6,496 nucleotides of DNA. Source: Methylomonas sp. Its GTDB lineage: Bacteria > Pseudomonadota > Gammaproteobacteria > Methylococcales > Methylomonadaceae. Positions 1 through 5,658 of the stretch are shown here, in pieces; position 1 is the first letter of the stretch; each line of letters begins with the position of its first letter. The notes under the pieces were generated by a model. The model was not told where the DNA came from. It saw only the letters and a program-made list of their open reading frames with translations, and did not search any database. Location: positions 1,935-8,430 of the forward strand of contig JALXCS010000045.1 of assembly GCA_026990815.1 (NCBI GenBank), written 5' to 3'. A program made the translations under genes and the position numbers.

Positions 1-7
1 AGACATA

Positions 8-145
8 ATGCCTATTTCCGATAATAGAATTGATATAAACAAAAAATATCCCATACCGGCTTACTTTAAAATGGTAATTCTATCGGCGGCAATTTTTGGC
101 TTTGTCTTAAGGGGATGTTGGATAAAGAAACCCTGCTGGATTTGA
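8..145 (+). pseudogene. Possible 5' stub of an unidentified membrane protein gene, fused to hsdR
   Basis: This 45-codon open frame starts with ATG at 8 and is in a different frame from hsdR. Its first 35 residues look protein-like: a polar N-terminus (MPISDNRIDINKKYP) followed by a hydrophobic stretch at residues 22-34 (MVILSAAIFGFVL). From about residue 36 it reads hsdR DNA out of frame and stops at 143-145. I infer that it may be the start of a membrane protein gene cut off when its downstream part was replaced by an internal piece of hsdR. No family is recognised, too little sequence lies upstream to judge a ribosome site, and the frame could be open by chance. Confidence 0.25.
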
Positions 146-2628
146 TTCGCCATTTTATTGTGTTTGAAAAATCTAAAACCGAAGACCCGAAAACGGGTGT
201 GGTGACGATTGAAACGATAAAAAAACTGGCGGCGTATCATCAATATTATGCGGTGAATCGTGCAGTGGAATCGACAATTCGTGCCGTAGGGGCGAACGGC
301 CGTTCGCCCGTACATACAATTATGGAAGACCCTGCCAGTTATGGTCTCGCTGGCGTAAAAAACCAACCCAAAGGCGACCGTAAAGGCGGGGTGGTCTGGC
401 ACACCCAAGGCAGTGGCAAGTCGCTGTCGATGGTGTTTTACACAGGAAAAATTGTACTGGCGCTGGATAACCCGACTATTTTGGTGATTACCGACCGCAA
501 CGACCTGGATGATCAGTTATTTGATACCTTTGCCGCATCTACCCAGCTTTTGCGACAGGAACCCAAACAGGTCGAAAGCCGTGAGCAGCTGAAAGAATTG
601 CTGCAAGTTGCCTCCGGCGGGGTGATTTTTTCCACGATTCAAAAATTCCAGCCTGAAGAGGGCAATGTGTTTGACACCTTGTCGGAGCGTGAAAATATTG
701 TGGTGATCGCTGATGAAGCTCACCGTACCCAGTATGGTTTTAAGGCAAAGACCATTGATGACAAAGACGAGCAAGGCAATGTGGTGGGTAAAAAGGTAGT
801 ATATGGCTTCGCCAAATATATGCGTGATGCCCTGCCCAATGCCACTTATCTTGGTTTTACAGGGACACCGATAGAGAGCACCGATACCAACACACCTGCG
901 GTCTTTGGCAATTATATTGATGTGTACGATATTGCGCAGGCGGTGGAAGATGGGGCAACGGTTCGTATCTATTATGAAAGCCGTTTGGCAAAGGTCAATT
1001 TGAGCGATGAAGGCAAGCAGTTAGTTGAGCAACTGGATGATGAACTATCGGGAGAGGATTTAAGCGAAACGCAAAAAGTCAAAGCCAAGTGGACGCAGTT
1101 AGAGGCGTTAATTGGCAGTGAAAACCGCATCAAAAATATTGCTCAGGATATTGTCCGCCATTTTGAACAGCGACAGGCGGTATTTGATGGCAAGGGGATG
1201 ATTGTTTCCATGAGCCGCCGTATTGCGGCTGACTTGTACGCTGAAATTATCAAGATAAAACCGGATTGGCATTCGGATGATCTGGATAAAGGCGTGATTA
1301 AAGTGGTGATGACTTCCAGCTCATCGGATGGACCAGAAATCGCCAAACACCATACCACCAAGGCACAAAGAAAAATACTGGCAGACCGCATGAAGCACCC
1401 TGATGATGAACTGAAACTGGTGATTGTGCGGGATATGTGGCTCACTGGTTTTGATGCCCCCAGTCTGCACACGCTGTATATTGATAAGCCAATGAAAGGG
1501 CATAACTTGATGCAGGCGATTGCGCGGGTGAATCGGGTTTATAAAGACAAGCCCGGTGGTTTGATTGTGGACTATCTTGGGATTGCTTCTGATCTGAAAA
1601 AAGCCTTGTCTTTTTATTCGGATGCCGGTGGAAAAGGTGACCCCACTATTTTACAGGAGCAAGCTGTTGAGTTGATGCTGGAAAAACTGGAAGTGGTTAC
1701 TCAGTTGTTTCATGGCTTTGCCTATGAAGATTATTTTGCCGCAGATACCGCCCAAAAGCTGTCGCTGATTCTGGCGGCAGAAGATCATATTTTGGGCTTG
1801 GAAGATGGTAAAAAACGCTTTGTGAACGAAGTTACCGCTTTATCCAAAGCCTTTGCTATCGCCATTCCACACGAAGAGGCAATGGATGTTAAAGATGAAG
1901 TTGCCTTTTTTCAGGCGGTAAAAGCCCGTTTGGTCAAGTTTGATGCCACGGGAGCAGGGCAAAGTGACGAGGAAACAGAAACGACTATTCGGCAGGTGAT
2001 CGATCAGGCATTGGTGTCTGAGCAGGTGATTGACGTCTTTGATGCGGCAGGGATTAAAAAACCGGATATTTCTATTTTGTCCGAAGAGTTCTTGCTGGAA
2101 ATTAAAGACATGGAGCATAAAAATGTTGCGATGGAAGTGCTAAAGAAACTGCTCAATGATGAACTAAAATCCCGCGCCAGAAAAAATTTGGTGAAAAGCA
2201 AATCGCTGATGGAAATGCTAGAGAATGCCATTAAGAATTATTATAACAAGGTGTTGACGGCTGCCGAGGTGATGGATGAGCTGATTAAGTTAAGCAAGGA
2301 AATTGTGAGCATGGATGATGAAGCGGGTGAACTTGGCTTAAGCGAATTTGAGTATGCCTTTTATACCGCAGTCGCAGACAATGACAGTGCCAGAGAACTG
2401 ATGCAGCATGATAAGTTAAGAGAACTCGCTGTGGTTTTGACAGAGCGTGTAAGGCAAAACGCTTCAATCGACTGGACAATAAAAGAGAGTGTGCGAGCTA
2501 AGCTTAAAGTAATTATCAAGCGCACACTCAGGCAATATGGCTACCCACCTGATATGCAAAAACTGGCAACAGAAACGGTGCTGAAACAGGCAGAGCTGAT
2601 TGCCAATGAGTTTTCTGCAGTAGCATGA
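115..2628 (+). CDS. hsdR: Type I restriction enzyme subunit R (HsdR), lacking the N-terminal nuclease domain
   Basis: HsdR is the ATP-driven DNA translocase and nuclease subunit of type I restriction complexes with HsdM and HsdS. These 837 residues cover the SF2 motor and C-terminal helical region. Visible motifs are Walker A TQGSGKS (97-103), DEAH (200-203), GFTGTP (247-252) and QAIARVNRVY (467-476). The C-terminus is family-like (RQYGYPPD, then AELIANEF). HsdR proteins are normally about 1000 residues or more; the first roughly 200, with the PD-(D/E)XK nuclease, are absent. Reading upstream in frame gives LKGMLDKE, still HsdR-like, then unrelated codons and stops at 22-27, 34-36 and 67-69. 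The ATG at 115 is therefore only the first available start, and the adjoining AAGGGG is too close to act as a normal ribosome site. The rest is open throughout. It cannot cleave DNA by the normal mechanism and is best read as a 5'-truncated remnant. hsdM and hsdS are not in the window. Confidence 0.9.
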   Translation: MLDKETLLDLIRHFIVFEKSKTEDPKTGVVTIETIKKLAAYHQYYAVNRAVESTIRAVGANGRSPVHTIMEDPASYGLAGVKNQPKGDRKGGVVWHTQGSGKSLSMVFYTGKIVLALDNPTILVITDRNDLDDQLFDTFAASTQLLRQEPKQVESREQLKELLQVASGGVIFSTIQKFQPEEGNVFDTLSERENIVVIADEAHRTQYGFKAKTIDDKDEQGNVVGKKVVYGFAKYMRDALPNATYLGFTGTPIESTDTNTPAVFGNYIDVYDIAQAVEDGATVRIYYESRLAKVNLSDEGKQLVEQLDDELSGEDLSETQKVKAKWTQLEALIGSENRIKNIAQDIVRHFEQRQAVFDGKGMIVSMSRRIAADLYAEIIKIKPDWHSDDLDKGVIKVVMTSSSSDGPEIAKHHTTKAQRKILADRMKHPDDELKLVIVRDMWLTGFDAPSLHTLYIDKPMKGHNLMQAIARVNRVYKDKPGGLIVDYLGIASDLKKALSFYSDAGGKGDPTILQEQAVELMLEKLEVVTQLFHGFAYEDYFAADTAQKLSLILAAEDHILGLEDGKKRFVNEVTALSKAFAIAIPHEEAMDVKDEVAFFQAVKARLVKFDATGAGQSDEETETTIRQVIDQALVSEQVIDVFDAAGIKKPDISILSEEFLLEIKDMEHKNVAMEVLKKLLNDELKSRARKNLVKSKSLMEMLENAIKNYYNKVLTAAEVMDELIKLSKEIVSMDDEAGELGLSEFEYAFYTAVADNDSARELMQHDKLRELAVVLTERVRQNASIDWTIKESVRAKLKVIIKRTLRQYGYPPDMQKLATETVLKQAELIANEFSAVA
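286..313. repeat. 28-bp GC-rich palindrome inside hsdR
   Basis: Positions 290-309 form a perfect 20-bp palindrome, GGGCGAACGG followed by CCGTTCGCCC. With flanking GTA and TAC it extends to 286-313 with one mismatched pair (289/310). It encodes VGANGRSPV (residues 58-66 of the hsdR frame) in the variable linker just before the Walker A region. It resembles a small palindrome that I recall as dispersed in several bacterial groups (GTAGGGGCGAA, centre, TTCGCCCCTAC). I infer that it is an inserted copy tolerated because it keeps the frame open. The palindrome is seen directly; membership in a repeat family is from memory. Confidence 0.7.
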
Positions 2629-2682
2629 GGAGGACTCAAAGGGCTATAGGAGGTTGAAAATTATTTCTGATTTTTGAGTTTT

Positions 2683-2774
2683 ATACCAATCCCTATAAGT
2701 TTCCTTAAATCCTTCTCCTGATAGAGAAGGTTTGGATGATGAGAGTAAATAGGGTTACTTCTTGGGATTGGTAT
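2683..2774. repeat. 92-bp inverted-repeat element between hsdR and hslR (MITE/REP-like)
   Basis: The element is bounded by perfect 11-bp inverted repeats: ATACCAATCCC at 2683-2693 and GGGATTGGTAT at 2764-2774. Pairing continues imperfectly inward. Near the centre is a separate hairpin, CCTTCTC (2711-2717), a 6-nt loop, then GAGAAGG (2724-2730), followed by TTTGGATGATGAG. That core resembles a common REP-like repeat of the form CCTTCTCC-loop-GGAGAAGG-TTAGGATGAG, as far as I recall. No coding frame or obvious target duplication is seen. It fills most of the 205-nt gap between the genes. The hairpin might terminate hsdR transcription, but no T-run follows it. The gap also holds two AGGAGG-like stretches (2628-2633 and 2648-2653) with no gene behind them. 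Confidence 0.6.
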
Positions 2775-2833
2775 TATTCCGCTGGTGATGTAATAGGTAT
2801 AAAATACAAGCTACTAAACAGTTTGTTTTTAAA

Positions 2834-3223
2834 ATGACAGAAACAGAAAGTATTTGACTTGATAAATGGTTATGGGCGGCACGTTTTTTCAAAACCCGAA
2901 AACTAGCGGCAGATGCTGTGACCGGCGGAAAAGTTCACTTGAATGGGCAGCGTACCAAGCCGGGTAAAGAGGTTAAGTCGGGTTCAAAAATATTTATCAG
3001 CAAGGATAAATATACCTGGGATATTACCGTTATCGGAATTAATCAACAACGGCGTCCTGCGAAAGAAGCTGTGTTGCTTTATGAAGAGTCGGCTGAAAGT
3101 CATCAAAAACGCCAGGAACAGATTATTTTGCAAAAGCAGGAAAGGGAATTATTTGATCCACAACGGGAGCGCCGACCCAATAAAAAGCAAAGGCGCCAGA
3201 TTCATCGCTTCAAAAAAAGTTGA
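2834..3223 (+). pseudogene. hslR: Heat shock protein 15 (S4-domain ribosome recycling factor), nonsense codon at position 8
   Basis: Hsp15 is a small S4-fold RNA-binding protein that binds stalled 50S subunits still carrying a peptidyl-tRNA after premature dissociation. From ATG 2834 the frame reads MTETESI, then TGA (2855-2857), then LDKWLWAARFFKTRKLAADA and the rest of the protein to 3223. Family members have arginine immediately before LDKWLW, so CGA or AGA has probably become TGA. The remaining 121 codons are undamaged: the S4 motif, NGQRTKPGKEVKSG, QQRRPAKEAVLLYEE and the basic tail RRPNKKQRRQIHRFKK. Total length is 129 codons against about 133 in E. coli. Other genes here end in TGA, so it is not simply reassigned. 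The only later in-frame start noticed, GTG 2918, would lose half the S4 fold. No clear Shine-Dalgarno precedes 2834; a TATAAAAT stretch at 2798-2805 may be a -10 element. It is a fresh pseudogene, a sequencing error, or read through. Confidence 0.85.
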
Positions 3224-3234
3224 TTTTCTTATGC

Positions 3235-3561
3235 TTACAAACAGGTTGGTGGTTTGGGAATGCCGGCAATTTTACAGGAAAATTTTAAAGGCCCTTCAGG
3301 GAAAAGCCGATGCAGATACCGACTGTTACCAATTTCTTCGCCAAACGTATGGCGTACCGCTTTGACAAAAACTCTGGCATTTGGCAAGTGTTGATATTGT
3401 AGATAATAATTGCGAATAAATCGTACGATTTCCCAATGGGCTTCAGTCATGTCAATGGCATTGGCTTTGGCAATTTCCAAAGCTATATCTTCACTCCAAT
3501 CATTCAGGTTCTGTAGAAAACCTTCCTCAGTTTGTGCTAATAATTGATATTTAGTACTCAT
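3235..3561 (-). CDS. dsrC: DsrC/TusE family sulfur-carrier protein, two-cysteine (DsrC) type
   Basis: Proteins of this family carry sulfur as a persulfide or trisulfide on a flexible C-terminal arm. DsrC serves dissimilatory sulfur metabolism, while TusE serves 2-thiouridine modification of tRNA. The 108 residues include the family core HWEIVRFIRNYYLQY (42-56), FGEEIGNSRYLHRLFPEGP (73-91) and the tail KIAGIPKPPTCL. Cys107 is penultimate (CysA), and Cys96 lies eleven residues earlier, the CysB position of true DsrC. E. coli TusE has threonine there. The ATG at 3561 is three nt after the tusB stop, and its GGTAA ribosome site overlaps that stop codon, which suggests translational coupling. It ends 11 nt from the end of the convergent hslR. 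The family is certain. DsrC rather than TusE rests on the two cysteines; no dsrAB is visible. Confidence 0.9.
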   Translation of the reverse strand: MSTKYQLLAQTEEGFLQNLNDWSEDIALEIAKANAIDMTEAHWEIVRFIRNYYLQYQHLPNARVFVKAVRHTFGEEIGNSRYLHRLFPEGPLKFSCKIAGIPKPPTCL

Positions 3562-3564
3562 TCT

Positions 3565-3852
3565 TTACCATGATTGAATTAATGAATGTTTGATTGTTAA
3601 TTCAACAAAATCTGGGTAATCAATGACTGAGATACCTTCCAATAATTCTTCAGGAAAAATTCCCCGTGCTTGCAAATCTGTAGTTAATGCGGCGAGGTCA
3701 CACTTTTTTTGCAGCTCACAAAGTCTTTCACTTAAAGTGCCATCACGTAAAAGTTCTTGAACTGCGCTACGGATGAACAAGACTGAATCGCCTGCATCTA
3801 TTCTTTCCAGAACGGAAGATTGTATAGGGGATTTTGCAATGATGTGCAGCAA
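3565..3852 (-). CDS. tusB: TusB/DsrH family sulfur-relay subunit
   Basis: TusB (DsrH) is the small subunit of the TusBCD/DsrEFH hexamer, which passes sulfur to TusE/DsrC in the cytoplasm. The 95 residues match the family along their length: MLHIIAKSP at the start, SVLFIRSAVQELL (23-35), DLAALTTDLQARGI (52-65) and the C-terminal signature VIDYPDFVELTIKH ending in SW. Cysteines lie at 45 and 51; I see none near position 20, where DsrH of purple sulfur bacteria has one as I recall. The start codon is TTG (3852-3850), chosen because MLH is the conserved family N-terminus and GGAATAA, overlapping the sugE stop, gives suitable ribosome spacing. It lies 2 nt after sugE and 3 nt before dsrC. The partner genes tusC and tusD are not in the window, which is unusual. 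Confidence 0.88.
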   Translation of the reverse strand: MLHIIAKSPIQSSVLERIDAGDSVLFIRSAVQELLRDGTLSERLCELQKKCDLAALTTDLQARGIFPEELLEGISVIDYPDFVELTIKHSLIQSW

Positions 3853-3854
3853 GC

Positions 3855-4175
3855 TTATTCCGAGTGGCTAAGTTTAAGGCCAATAATGCCAGCAACGACA
3901 AATGTAATAGAAACAAGCCGAAACCAGTCAGTAGATTCTTTGAACAGGAAAATACCTGCAACTGCTGTTCCCGCTGCTCCAATGCCAGTCCAGACTGCAT
4001 AGGCAGTTCCAAGAGGCAAGGTTTTAATCGAAAGCATCAACAGGTAAAAACTGGCTCCGCCTGAAATGCAAGTGATGACGCTGGGCCAAAGCTTAGTGAA
4101 TCCTTCATTGTATTTCAAACTCAAAGCAAAAATTATTTCGGAAGCACCAGCAACAAACAAAAAAAGCCATGCCAT
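3855..4175 (-). CDS. sugE: Small multidrug resistance family exporter, SugE/Gdx (guanidinium) type
   Basis: This SMR protein of 106 residues should form a dual-topology dimer of four-helix subunits in the inner membrane. Gdx/SugE members exchange guanidinium ion, and some quaternary ammonium compounds, for protons. Hydrophobic segments fall at about 2-19, 31-49, 57-78 and 84-101. Key residues match the Gdx subtype: Glu13 (GASEIIFALSLKY), Ser42, Tyr59 and Trp62 in the signature KTLPLGTAYAVWTGIGAAGT (51-70). A longer frame runs up to 4244, but M24 of it begins the conserved MAWLFLF and gives the 105-106 residue family length, so I start at 4175. A weak GGA lies about 11 nt upstream. It is the first gene of a tight minus-strand array with tusB and dsrC. 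No guanidine riboswitch is seen upstream; a palindromic operator candidate is present instead. Confidence 0.92.
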   Translation of the reverse strand: MAWLFLFVAGASEIIFALSLKYNEGFTKLWPSVITCISGGASFYLLMLSIKTLPLGTAYAVWTGIGAAGTAVAGIFLFKESTDWFRLVSITFVVAGIIGLKLSHSE

Positions 4176-4214
4176 TTTTAATATTTTCCAGCAGTTTAAG
4201 ATTTTTCTTCTAAA

Positions 4215-4244
4215 ATTACATTCAAATGAATAGTATTCATTCAA
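4215..4244 (-). promoter_or_regulatory. Predicted sigma-70 promoter of the sugE-tusB-dsrC array
   Basis: Reading the minus strand, TTGAAT (4244-4239) serves as -35 and TGTAAT (4220-4215) as -10, with an 18-nt spacer. The -35 matches the consensus at four of six positions and the -10 at five of six. Transcription would begin near 4208, giving a leader of about 33 nt before the sugE ATG. That is too short for a riboswitch. Confidence 0.5.
4225..4241. promoter_or_regulatory. 17-bp perfect palindrome, candidate repressor operator
   Basis: AATGAATA-G-TATTCATT is an exact palindrome around position 4233. It fills the spacer between the predicted -35 and -10 elements of the sugE promoter and overlaps the last three bases of the -35. 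A dimeric repressor bound there would block RNA polymerase. Its size and symmetry suit a TetR-type dimer, but no regulator gene lies in the window, so the binding protein is unknown. Confidence 0.5.
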
Positions 4245-4327
4245 AAAAAATCTGATATTTTATCGGTTATTAGTTTTTTGACTCAAAGAAAATTATACGC
4301 AAGCGGATAACATCGACATAATTTAAG

Positions 4328-5059
4328 ATGAAAGAACCTTCTTATTCCATCTCTAATCCCAGGGAGATTCTCCATAATTTAGTATTATTATGGAAAAACA
4401 AATGTTTTTTGAACGCAAATTTTGGTGATCATGAGTCATTTATAACAACGATTATCGGCGTTGATCCTAAAAAAAAGAATTTGTTTCTAGATATTGCGCC
4501 AAAAGAATATTTAAACAAAAAATTATTGTTATCCCCTGATGTTATGTTTAGAACGGAATATTCAGGGATCAAAGCAGTTATCCCCGGTAATAAAATAACC
4601 AAAACCACTTTGTCTGGACAGCAGGTTTTTAAGTTGCCGATCCCTGCAAATATGATTTGGCGGGAAAGAAGACAATTTTATCGCGTAAAATCGCCGCTTT
4701 CTCATCCCGCACATTGCCAATTTGTTCTGGATGATGAAAATGAAACAAATGTGCAGCTGGATGTGCATGATATCAGTTTATCAGGAATGGCCCTGGTTTT
4801 TGATGACCATGATTGGTCAGAAACTTTAGTCCCAGAAACAGTGTTTGAAAATTGCAAAATATTACTTCCGGGTCTTGGCGAGGGACATGCTGAAGGCTAT
4901 ATTGGCTTCAAAATTTGTTACCAGACTCCGCTCAACCCAGAAAAACCGGATAAAACCAAAAAAATCGGTTGTCAGTTTACGAGAATTTCACCTGCTTTCG
5001 AGTCAATTTTGCAGCGTTATATGCAAAATGTTGAAAGGGAGAACAAGAAGAAAACATGA
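4328..5059 (+). CDS. ycgR: YcgR-type flagellar brake / PilZ-domain c-di-GMP receptor
   Basis: YcgR binds cyclic di-GMP and then slows or biases the flagellar motor. The 243 residues match the length of E. coli YcgR (244) and its two-domain plan. An N-terminal YcgR-type beta domain spans about 10-108, and a PilZ domain about 112-232. The c-di-GMP signatures are both present: RRQFYR (114-119, giving the RxxxR pair R115/R119) and DISLSG (148-153, DxSxxG). The linker IWRERRQFYRVKSPLSHPAHC parallels the YcgR linker, and the C-terminus FTRISPAFESILQRYMQNVERE parallels the YcgR end. The ATG at 4328 is the first start after upstream non-coding AT-rich DNA; its Shine-Dalgarno is weak (TTTAAG). It stands alone, divergent from sugE, with a 152-nt gap. 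No other motility gene is visible, so a non-flagellar c-di-GMP role is possible. Confidence 0.87.
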   Translation: MKEPSYSISNPREILHNLVLLWKNKCFLNANFGDHESFITTIIGVDPKKKNLFLDIAPKEYLNKKLLLSPDVMFRTEYSGIKAVIPGNKITKTTLSGQQVFKLPIPANMIWRERRQFYRVKSPLSHPAHCQFVLDDENETNVQLDVHDISLSGMALVFDDHDWSETLVPETVFENCKILLPGLGEGHAEGYIGFKICYQTPLNPEKPDKTKKIGCQFTRISPAFESILQRYMQNVERENKKKT

Positions 5060-5085
5060 GGCCGTCCCTGGTCTCTGAAATATTT

Positions 5086-5143
5086 AAAGGAGGAATAAGT
5101 GCTAATTCTGAGTGTTACCAGCTTAAGTAAAGTCCGCCATTAG
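5086..5143 (+). other. Strong Shine-Dalgarno followed by a 14-codon open frame
   Basis: AAAGGAGG (5086-5093) is followed after five nt by GTG (5099-5101) and an open frame of 14 codons ending with TAG at 5141-5143. It lies just after ycgR and overlaps the 3' end of the convergent gene. The translation start signal is the best in the window, yet no recognisable protein follows. It may be a leftover of a lost gene, a tiny peptide gene or chance. Confidence 0.2.
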
Positions 5144-5573
5144 CTCGGCCAATTCGAATGCCTGAGCGACCATAACCATAACCGTGGCGGTCGTAATTAT
5201 GGTAATCATCTCGATACTTTTTATAGGCAACTCGTCGATTATGTTTATATTTGTAAATACGTTTATTGGCTTTACGTTGCTTTTTTTGTAAGATTCTTCT
5301 CTCTCTGTCAGAAAACCAGCCGTCACGTAAAAAACGATTTTCCAGTTCGGCAATTTCTTCTTGCTCGCAACGTAATTTTTCGATCTCCCTTGGCGTCAGT
5401 ACACCCTTATAAATGCCGTCTTCAATTCTTCTTTGTTGGCGATGTTGTCTGTGATGGAACTGTTCATCATATCCTTCATTATAGTCATCGTCATCATAAT
5501 ACCAATCACGGGCATACGTGTTCGTGGTAATTAATAAACTAACCGCAGCCAACAATAACATTAACTTTTTCAT
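5115..5573 (-). CDS. Small secreted charged helical protein of unknown function
   Basis: The 152-residue product starts with a clear signal peptide: MKK, a hydrophobic core (4-15) and a probable cleavage site after TYA (19-21), so it is likely periplasmic. An acidic, Tyr/Asp-rich patch follows (DWYYDDDDYNEGYDE, 23-37). The centre has two related units, EDGIYKGVLTPREIEKLRCEQ (51-71) and RDGWFSDRERRILQKKQRKA (83-102). Each has DG, then a T/S with a nearby glutamate before a charged helix. A basic region KRIYKYKHNRR (104-114) and a Gly/Tyr/Arg tail complete it. I recall similar 'LTxxE...DGxxSxxER...KH' proteins as common hypothetical exported proteins of proteobacteria, with no assigned role. 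AGGAG lies six nt before ATG 5573, so the start is well supported. It is divergent from xseA and convergent with ycgR. Confidence 0.75.
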   Translation of the reverse strand: MKKLMLLLAAVSLLITTNTYARDWYYDDDDYNEGYDEQFHHRQHRQQRRIEDGIYKGVLTPREIEKLRCEQEEIAELENRFLRDGWFSDRERRILQKKQRKANKRIYKYKHNRRVAYKKYRDDYHNYDRHGYGYGRSGIRIGRANGGLYLSW

Positions 5574-5601
5574 GATTTGCTCCTGTTGATTATTGTTGGC
5601 T
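5547..5601 (-). promoter_or_regulatory. Potential mRNA hairpin with the start codon in its loop
   Basis: A perfect 12-bp inverted repeat pairs 5590-5601 (AGCCAACAATAA in the transcript, 5' leader) with 5547-5558 (TTATTGTTGGCT, codons 6-9 region of the signal peptide). The 31-nt loop contains both the AGGAG ribosome site and the ATG of the small secreted protein. Such a stem could affect initiation or mRNA stability. Structure is seen in sequence; function is inference. Confidence 0.4.
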
Positions 5602-5658
5602 ACAGCTTACTAAATTGATCTGAATTTATGCTGAACTGGCTTGTGATAAAATTCTGGT

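Noticed and set aside
18..86. Inverted repeat CCGAT-AGAATT (18-31) with AATTCTATCGG (76-86)
   Set aside because: The left arm contains three extra bases, and the outer flanks do not pair; too weak to call an element end.
61..408. Open frame of 115 codons on the minus strand
   Set aside because: Antisense to hsdR, no family resemblance and no ribosome site; the sense strand is strongly matched by HsdR motifs.
2855..2857. TGA read as selenocysteine or a reassigned codon
   Set aside because: The family has arginine here, no selenocysteine element is evident, and other genes in the window terminate with TGA.
2918..3223. Shorter hslR beginning at GTG 2918
   Set aside because: It would remove the first half of the S4 RNA-binding fold, while the codons between 2858 and 2918 are clearly HslR-like.
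2943..3365. 140-codon plus-strand frame across hslR and dsrC
   Set aside because: Out of frame with hslR and antisense to dsrC; both are well-supported genes.
3767..4064. Plus- and minus-strand frames overlapping sugE and tusB
   Set aside because: Shadows of the SMR and TusB coding sequences, with no start signals or family matches.
4278..4311. Promoter for ycgR (TTGACT with TTATAC or GATAAC)
   Set aside because: Spacers of 9 or 22 nt are outside the usable range, so no credible pair could be assigned.
4176..4327. Guanidine riboswitch ahead of sugE
   Set aside because: No ACGR-loop hairpin pair or ykkC-like core was found, and the predicted leader is only about 33 nt.
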